From positions 62,001 through 126,000 of the forward strand of contig JAPDRN010000100.1 of NCBI GenBank assembly GCA_030247855.1: 64,000 bases of DNA. Direction: 5' to 3'. A program made the position numbers and the translations under genes. Origin of the DNA: Knufia peltigerae. Its lineage: Eukaryota > Ascomycota > Eurotiomycetes > Chaetothyriales > Trichomeriaceae. This document shows, in pieces, positions 58,684 through 64,000 of the stretch; the stretch's first letter is position 1, and every line of letters starts with the position of its first letter. The notes under the pieces were generated by a model. It ran no database searches. It was not told the DNA's origin and saw only the letters and a program-made list of their open reading frames with translations.

Positions 58684-59097
58684 GTCTGACAAAGGGGAGG
58701 ATTTGTCGCGGCGCCAACTTAAGATGTTCGTTGTCTGTTGGGACAAGAAGAACAAACATTTGAACCCCCACTGCAGCTTCACATGTGGAATTTGGTGACG
58801 CACTGCTTGAATGACTCGGCTCCTACACTCCACCACTTCACTTTTAGTCACTCTATGAGAAATCAATTGTAGGCAGAATCCAAGTTAGATCAGTGATAGT
58901 ACACTCTGAATATTAGAAAAATTGGTTTTCAACACAACGAGGCCATGTCTGGTTCATTCTATGACCCTGTAAACATAAATAGCTAAGAAAAGGGAGACAA
59001 TCCAGCACGGGAACCCATAATGGCACAGAGAAAAGCCCAAACCATGTATGCCGTTTGCTACTCATCTCATACTCATCCACTTTCTGGTCCAGATCGG
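58684..59097. other. intergenic region
   Basis: 414 bp between the SRP receptor start and the MPC stop; both genes are on the minus strand. No gene seen. Confidence 0.5.
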
Positions 59098-59826
59098 CTA
59101 CACCTTTTGCTCAACCGCAGCTTCGAGTTTCTTTGCAGGAGCAACTACGTCCTTCTCCATCTGCTCAATGGCTCCTTTCGTGCCCTTCACAGATTGGTTG
59201 TACATGAAAATGCGAGTACATTGGATAGTGCCAACGATGAACAAGCAGAAGTTGACGGCGGCAAGACTAGAAGGAAGAGAAATGATCAGCCACGTTTCTG
59301 TGAGAATTGATGTCTAGCAGAACCCTGCTCATGATAGACCATCAAATATGACGGGAGAAGACCTACAGCATGTTCTGTGGCTTGATAATGAAGCACCATC
59401 TCGTCCAGATAGAGCCAGTGGCCATGAGAGCAAGGTTCTGAGTAAGAGACAACTTCTCCGCCGGTCGCAGGAAGTCTGACGCACCCGCGAGAACGACACC
59501 CCATTTCATGACAGGAGCCCTGTAGTCAAAATATCGCAATTAGTCTTTTGCCCGACATATATTGCCTGTATAGGAGGAAGCCACGGCATGAATCCCAATG
59601 GCATCGTAACATACCAGAAATGAACGGTCTTGATACCAACTTCGCTGGTCCATAATCTTTGAAACAAGCTCTGTCGCGGTGCCGCATCAACGGCTGGGTT
59701 GGCTGCAGTGCCTTGCCATCTTCGGAATATGGTGTTTCTGAACTGGAAAGGAGTGCTTGTAGTGAACGAGGATGAGGTCTGTCGGGCAGAATTCTGCGCG
59801 AAGCGCAGGCCAAAGCGGGCGGACAT
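59098..59826 (-). CDS. mitochondrial pyruvate carrier subunit (MPC2/MPC3 type)
   Basis: Minus-strand exons 59826-59615, 59519-59367 and 59266-59098 give 177 aa. The complex imports pyruvate through the inner mitochondrial membrane. The first 45 residues are Arg/Ser/Thr-rich, as in a presequence. The MPC core follows: VGIKTVHFWAPVMKWGVVLAG, RPAEKLSLTQNLALMATGSIWTRWCFIIKPQN and LLAAVNFCLFIVGTIQCTRI, with the usual two to three hydrophobic helices. The C-terminal tail is charged and Ala-rich. Two introns (95 and 100 nt) split the core exactly at these blocks. Of the fungal paralogues it is nearer MPC2/MPC3 than MPC1. It shares a 376 bp divergent promoter with a complex I subunit gene. Confidence 0.92.
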
Positions 59827-60202
59827 TTTTGCGGGTATTGAGTCAGACCGAGCAGTTGCTCGATAAGGTGAAAATGTAGGAGAAGTCGAGGGGAATGCGC
59901 AGGCGACTTTGATATTCAAGGAGCGGAGAGTGTCACCGGCAAAGAAAGACCTGTTCTCTGGGTGCGAGAATGTGAAAGTCGTCTAGGTGAAATATGAGTA
60001 ATGAGGACGGTGTCGGGAGGAGAAGATGCGATTAAACTGCAAGTTGCGGCGACCGTCCCGGAGCTTTCTCAATAACCCCGAAACGATTCTATTTTGGGTT
60101 AGTTCATGTCGCTGCTTGGGAGGAGGTTCATTGATGAACCTGCGCATCTGTTTTCTGTAGGCGGAACGACCTTGAGAGCATTTATAGAGTCCAGCAGCCG
60201 TC
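59827..60202. promoter_or_regulatory. divergent promoter of two mitochondrial genes
   Basis: 376 bp between the opposite starts of the pyruvate carrier and NDUFA2 genes. An 80-codon minus-strand frame here has no recognisable family and is not called. Confidence 0.5.
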
Positions 60203-60657
60203 ATGGCCACCAAATATGCTTTCACGCAAGGGCTACGAGAGTTGCGTTTTCATTTGTGCAGCTCCGGTCAAGGAAGCGAAGCGACGAGGTCAGCACAGCG
60301 CGCCCCAGAGGAGCTTCGGCGCACGTCGCTAACAAAGTATTACAGATCGTTCCTCAAGCGAGCATATCCAACGATGAAGCACCATAACCCGAATACGCCG
60401 ATTTTAATACGGGAAGCCGTGGGTGTAGAGCCGAAGGTCTGGGTGAGATACGGTATGCGCAGATATGCACGAGGGTATTGAAGAGGAAGGCAAGCTAATC
60501 ATTTCGAACAGGACTAGGAAAGGAGAAATCAGAAGCATTATCGGGTAAGGCAAACCCCCTTGGGCAGAATAAAGCGAGTTTTGGCTGACACCACGATGTA
60601 GGGTTGTCAGATAAGGAGATCGAGGACAAAGTTACGACACTGGTCAAGAGCGAATAG
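60203..60657 (+). CDS. complex I subunit NDUFA2 (NI8M, B8)
   Basis: Exons 60203-60288, 60346-60452, 60512-60544 and 60602-60657 give 93 aa. It is an accessory subunit with a thioredoxin-like fold of mitochondrial NADH:ubiquinone oxidoreductase, on the peripheral arm. Family marks: YAFTQGLRELRFHLCSSGQGS, SFLKRAYPTMKHHNPNTPILIREAVGVEPKVWVRY, GLGKEKSEALSGLSDKEIEDKV. The family's usual length of about 95 aa is matched. Three short introns (57, 59 and 57 nt) leave an exon of only 33 nt. Each is fixed by consensus splice sites and by the conserved sequence. The 155 bp that follow to the LigB gene hold nothing. Confidence 0.93.
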
Positions 60658-60832
60658 ACACCCAACCGACCTGGCGAGTACTACAGCTCCCATAGTTCGA
60701 CATTGGCGCTTTGAAACCCCTATCGAAAACCACATGGGCTACCGCTATGCCTATTCTAGAGTTGCTTGGAATTGAGAAAAAGTCCAATTGTACATATTGA
60801 GCAGCTCGAACCACACGAGAGAACAAAAATCT

Positions 60833-61912
60833 TCAGGCGGCTACGTCTCCAAACCTATATTGGGCCCAAGCCATACTCTCCTCTGCCAAGGTCCATAATT
60901 GCTTTCCCTGGTCCTCGCCCGACGCGCCGACAGCAACGTGAACGGGAAGCAGATGTTCGAACGTGGGATGAGCCTGCCTTGCATCCTGCCTCTTCAACAA
61001 GTTAACCATAGCCTCATCGCGACGATCTCCAGGTTTTGTCTCGGCTGCAACCTTTATCGCTTCGTCAAAACTCGTAGCGTAGGGCATTGTCATACCACTA
61101 CCCCTGAGCATCATGAGCTGTCGCAGATTGTGTACAGACATGCCGCTGCCAATGATCAGAATGTTCTCTTCCCTTAACTTCTGTACCGCCCGTCCTAACT
61201 TGATGTGTGCTTCGGCGTCTGTATCATCGTCGAAAAGACTGACTTGGACGATCGGCACGGTCAGCGGGTTGGCATTGGGATCGAACATGACTTTGAAGGG
61301 GACGAAGACGCCGTGATCAAGACCTCGTTCGGTGGCTTCGGTTTTGATCTCATTTTTGCCCAGCGTGTCCATGACCTTCTTTGCTAATTCGGGCGAGCCC
61401 TTGTTGGGGAATTTCTCAGAGTAGTAGTGTCTTGGGAAGCCGTAGAAGTCGTACAGTAGAGGTTCGTTCTCTGAGACGTTCACTTCGATCGTGTTGGATC
61501 TTGCGGCTTGCCAATGCGCTGAGAATACAACAATTGCCGAAGGCTTGACTTTCTCTGTGATCTCCTTGCCTATGGCCTGAAGGTGTGGGTACACGGGATG
61601 TTTTGTATCGTACATTGTGGTCGGGCCCTGTCTAATGTTACTATTGTTCATCCCTGACTGTGCGGGAAGTGTAGTACCTACCCCATGGGAAACAAAATAT
61701 ACCGGCGTTCTTTTGGACATGTTCGTATATTTATTTGTCGTATCTGCTGAGAGATTCCTTCCAAAATTGACTAAATGGCTGAAGGGACTCCTTGTTCTCC
61801 AGGCCGCCAGCGTGGGAGATTCTAGTATATAACTCGACAAGGCTGCGAGAGTGATACTCAATATCAGTAGTATTGTTGCGTTGGATCTACTTCCATCAAG
61901 AAATCTAACCAT
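60833..61912 (-). CDS. LigB-type extradiol dioxygenase (DOPA 4,5-dioxygenase-like)
   Basis: Minus-strand exons 61912-61682 and 61627-60833 give 341 aa. Non-haem metal dioxygenases of the LigB superfamily cleave catechol-type rings; relatives in fungi and plants act on DOPA. Metal ligands are H76 (FVSHG), H115 (VFSAHW) and H182 (GLDHGVFVPF). The 54 nt intron is stop-free and a multiple of three; its removal gives SHGGPTTMYDTKHP, standard for the family. The first 64 residues are an extra N-terminal part with a hydrophobic helix (about 12-30), which could be a membrane anchor or signal. An in-frame ATG at 61720 (codon 65) would give the normal 277 aa cytosolic form. It may therefore have two starts. 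The natural substrate is unknown. Confidence 0.88.
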   Translation of the reverse strand: MVRFLDGSRSNATILLILSITLAALSSYILESPTLAAWRTRSPFSHLVNFGRNLSADTTNKYTNMSKRTPVYFVSHGVGTTLPAQSGMNNSNIRQGPTTMYDTKHPVYPHLQAIGKEITEKVKPSAIVVFSAHWQAARSNTIEVNVSENEPLLYDFYGFPRHYYSEKFPNKGSPELAKKVMDTLGKNEIKTEATERGLDHGVFVPFKVMFDPNANPLTVPIVQVSLFDDDTDAEAHIKLGRAVQKLREENILIIGSGMSVHNLRQLMMLRGSGMTMPYATSFDEAIKVAAETKPGDRRDEAMVNLLKRQDARQAHPTFEHLLPVHVAVGASGEDQGKQLWTLAEESMAWAQYRFGDVAA

Positions 61913-62403
61913 CACCTAGCCCACCCAGTTATCTCATATATGACCAATACTCAGGACATTATAAGCAGTGCTTTTCGAAGGGAAGCCGGCACCTAGTATG
62001 GACTATTTGACACCATGAGGATGTTTACAGGCGTAAGTAATCGCCTTACATAATCCTCCGCGAATGGGCGGAATTCGTCCGTGCCACGACTCCGAGTGTC
62101 GAGGCTCATCCATAAGATCAAGAATAACACTTTAGTACTTGCTTCGTTAATGCTGATTAAACATCAATGTATGGTCAATCATTCGAGTCATATGGAAATG
62201 TCCTCGAGCATCGCAGTCCTGTCATCCCGAAGAATGCGCCTCCATGCGTGTCTTCCTCGAGTTATGGGCGATGGCGAATCACGCCGAGCTTGGTGTGTTG
62301 TCGAGATCAGGAACACTTCGCTTCTTTCATTCTTTTCACATCAACACTCCGAAGGTGAGCACAATCCCTAGAGGTGTACCCATCAGTATCTGCATGCAAG
62401 TCT
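61913..62403. other. intergenic region
   Basis: 491 bp between the two minus-strand genes; no gene recognised. Confidence 0.5.
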
Positions 62404-63495
62404 TCATTTCTGAGATCTTGTGGTGTCCGTCGGATGGTACGCCTTGTATGTCTGCAACGCACCCTCGATCAACTGTGCAACTGTGAAAAGGAGGACGCAT
62501 ACTGCTATCCAGAATGTGAGCCACTGGATCCCGTTACGGTTGTCATACCACAGCTGGGAGATTGTTCTGGGTCGTGTCTCGTCGTATAGTTGCTTCACAG
62601 CCACCAATCGGTCGTGCCAGCATTTGAACCTCTCAATCTGGCGGTCGGCTGACCTAAGCCGACCACATTTTATCATCTCCTTGTCAAGACTGAGAGATCG
62701 TGAACAATCACGAAACAATGCTGTTATGTCTGAGTCCAATTGCGGAAAGAAAAGAGCCAGTGTCTTCAACGTCTCGTCCACCAATCCCGCCGGGAATAGC
62801 TTGCTACAGGAATCAACAAACGTCTCATAACTCTAGGTCGGGAGATGGAGCTCAAAATACCTTTGCTGACATTTCAGGAATGATGCATGATGAAAGATAG
62901 CCAAACGCCGATTGTCCTCGTCGATCCGCAGATGGTCTATGAGGTTGTCGGTCCAGTCAATCGAAAACCCAGTGATACGACAAAAGTTGCTTGCGTTGAA
63001 CTCCCTTTCCCATTTGATGTCATGTTCCAATATGACTGGCTGTATGAAATGCTCTCGAAGAGCGTCTTGCAGCGACCCGTGCTCCCATGAGAGCACACTT
63101 CGACAACAGTATGCGTGAAGCGGCAGCTTCATACATATCATGGTGAGCAGCGTGGCTGTAAGATCGATTGATGCATCGAGCAACTCCGACTTATCTCTGA
63201 GCTTGGGGCTCTCCAGGCTGGCGAACAGCTTTGATCGAATGTCCTCCTTTGGCACTCCATCCGCCAAGTCTTTCGCAATGTGAACGATGTCCCCGACTGT
63301 TCGGGCGCTCAAGTGAAGACCTCTGTTGCGCAAAGCAGTACGGAATTGCTGATTCTGGTACAGTACGTATGCATCTATCACAGTGTCTTTCCTCGATTCG
63401 GCTACCGACTCGCCCATCCACAATGGCAGAAATGCTCTAGCAATATATGTTGCCGCCGCTGGTTCGCGAAGTTCGATATTCTCAAATGTCGCCAT
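62404..63495 (-). CDS. fungal protein with C-terminal membrane segment, unknown function
   Basis: Minus-strand exons 63495-62861 and 62803-62404 give 344 aa. The 57 nt intron has donor GTATTT and acceptor TGTAG; using the nearer CTAG would leave an intron of only 28 nt. The layout recalls a widespread, often multi-copy fungal family of unknown function. It has a helical N-terminus, then TGFSIDWTDNLIDHLRIDEDNRRLAIFHHASFLK, then a second block KLFPAGLVDETLKTLALFFPQLD. It closes with RQIERFKCWHDRLVAVKQLYDETRP, SQLWYDNRNGIQWLTFWIAVCVLLFTVAQLIEGALQTYKAYHP, where residues of about 305-325 form a membrane helix. It may be a tail-anchored protein. No catalytic motif is visible. Confidence 0.8.
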
Positions 63496-64000
63496 GTTTG
63501 GTACAATATTACTATGTGGCAACCGCAGCACACTTGTATTAGCTTGCTCATGAATTAGTGGGAATCATCGAGTTAATGATGCTTGGGGTGGCCCCGTCTC
63601 GAACGAGCTGCCACGGCCATTTCGCCTTCTTGAGCACTCACATGGTGTGCTGTCTCCATAAGTGCTGCGGCCAATCTGCACCGAACACAGTCTCGCTTTT
63701 CTCGAGGCTATGCTTTGTCAAGTTGCCCTGTTTGTATGAGAAAGCGCCACACTCGATTGTTATTGGCCCTCGCCTTCCTGCAATGGTGCCCGACATATGA
63801 GAGAGCAGACACGATTTAAACCTGGGTCATCCACTTCATCTTCAGCCTCTCTCTTCTTTCTTCCGCCTACGAACATTTTAGGGTTGATGCGTTTCGCCCA
63901 GCCTTTGGTTTGGGCAAGCATCATCGCCCCATGAAATGCCCACTCGCTTCGCCCACACCTGGCTGTTGAAGCTCTTTGGAGGAAGCCAACAGACCAGCTG
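63496..64000. other. right edge of window, no gene recognised
   Basis: 505 bp. Short frames occur on the plus strand but have no recognisable features. The promoter of the preceding minus-strand gene should lie here. Confidence 0.45.

Overview
The window is nuclear DNA of a filamentous ascomycete (Pezizomycotina; Eurotiomycetes is my best guess but is not proven). The basis is short 46-171 nt GT-AG introns, an APSES regulator of StuA type, a fungal Zn2Cys6 activator, a WSC/DUF1996 wall protein and ordinary fungal housekeeping genes. I resolve 27 protein-coding genes. I find no rRNA, tRNA, CRISPR array or transposon. All exon coordinates were read by hand from splice signals and reading-frame continuity.

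Left part (1-25.5 kb): about 6.4 kb of gene-free DNA leads into stuA. Then follow ribosomal protein L19, a fungal protein of unknown function, phosphoglycerate dehydrogenase, uracil phosphoribosyltransferase, a WAPL cohesin-release factor, the RHEB GTPase and seryl-tRNA synthetase. Middle (25.5-35 kb): a nuclease-fold-like unknown protein with a minisatellite tail, a short-chain dehydrogenase, the AP-2 mu subunit and a Myb-like protein, with promoter DNA rich in a recurring 9-mer, TACTCCGTA.

The most interesting region is 35.4-45.6 kb. Five genes lie together: an NCS1 nucleobase-type permease, two related XanA/TauD-type Fe(II)/2-oxoglutarate dioxygenases, a Zn2Cys6 activator between them, and an alpha/beta hydrolase. 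Each of the three promoter intervals holds the palindrome TCGGCCGA (four exact copies plus near copies) and GATAAG sites of AreA type. I read this as a candidate pathway-specific cluster for uptake and oxidative breakdown of a nitrogen-containing compound, perhaps a purine or other N-heterocycle. Substrate and regulation are inference.

Right part (46-64 kb): a secreted WSC/DUF1996 protein, a likely frameshifted relic, a UPF0642 ribosome-biogenesis-like protein head to head with a SIZ/PIAS SUMO ligase, two lysine methyltransferase-type genes head to head (EFM7-like and EFM4), the SRP receptor alpha subunit, a mitochondrial pyruvate carrier subunit head to head with complex I subunit NDUFA2, a LigB-type extradiol dioxygenase and a fungal protein with a C-terminal membrane segment.
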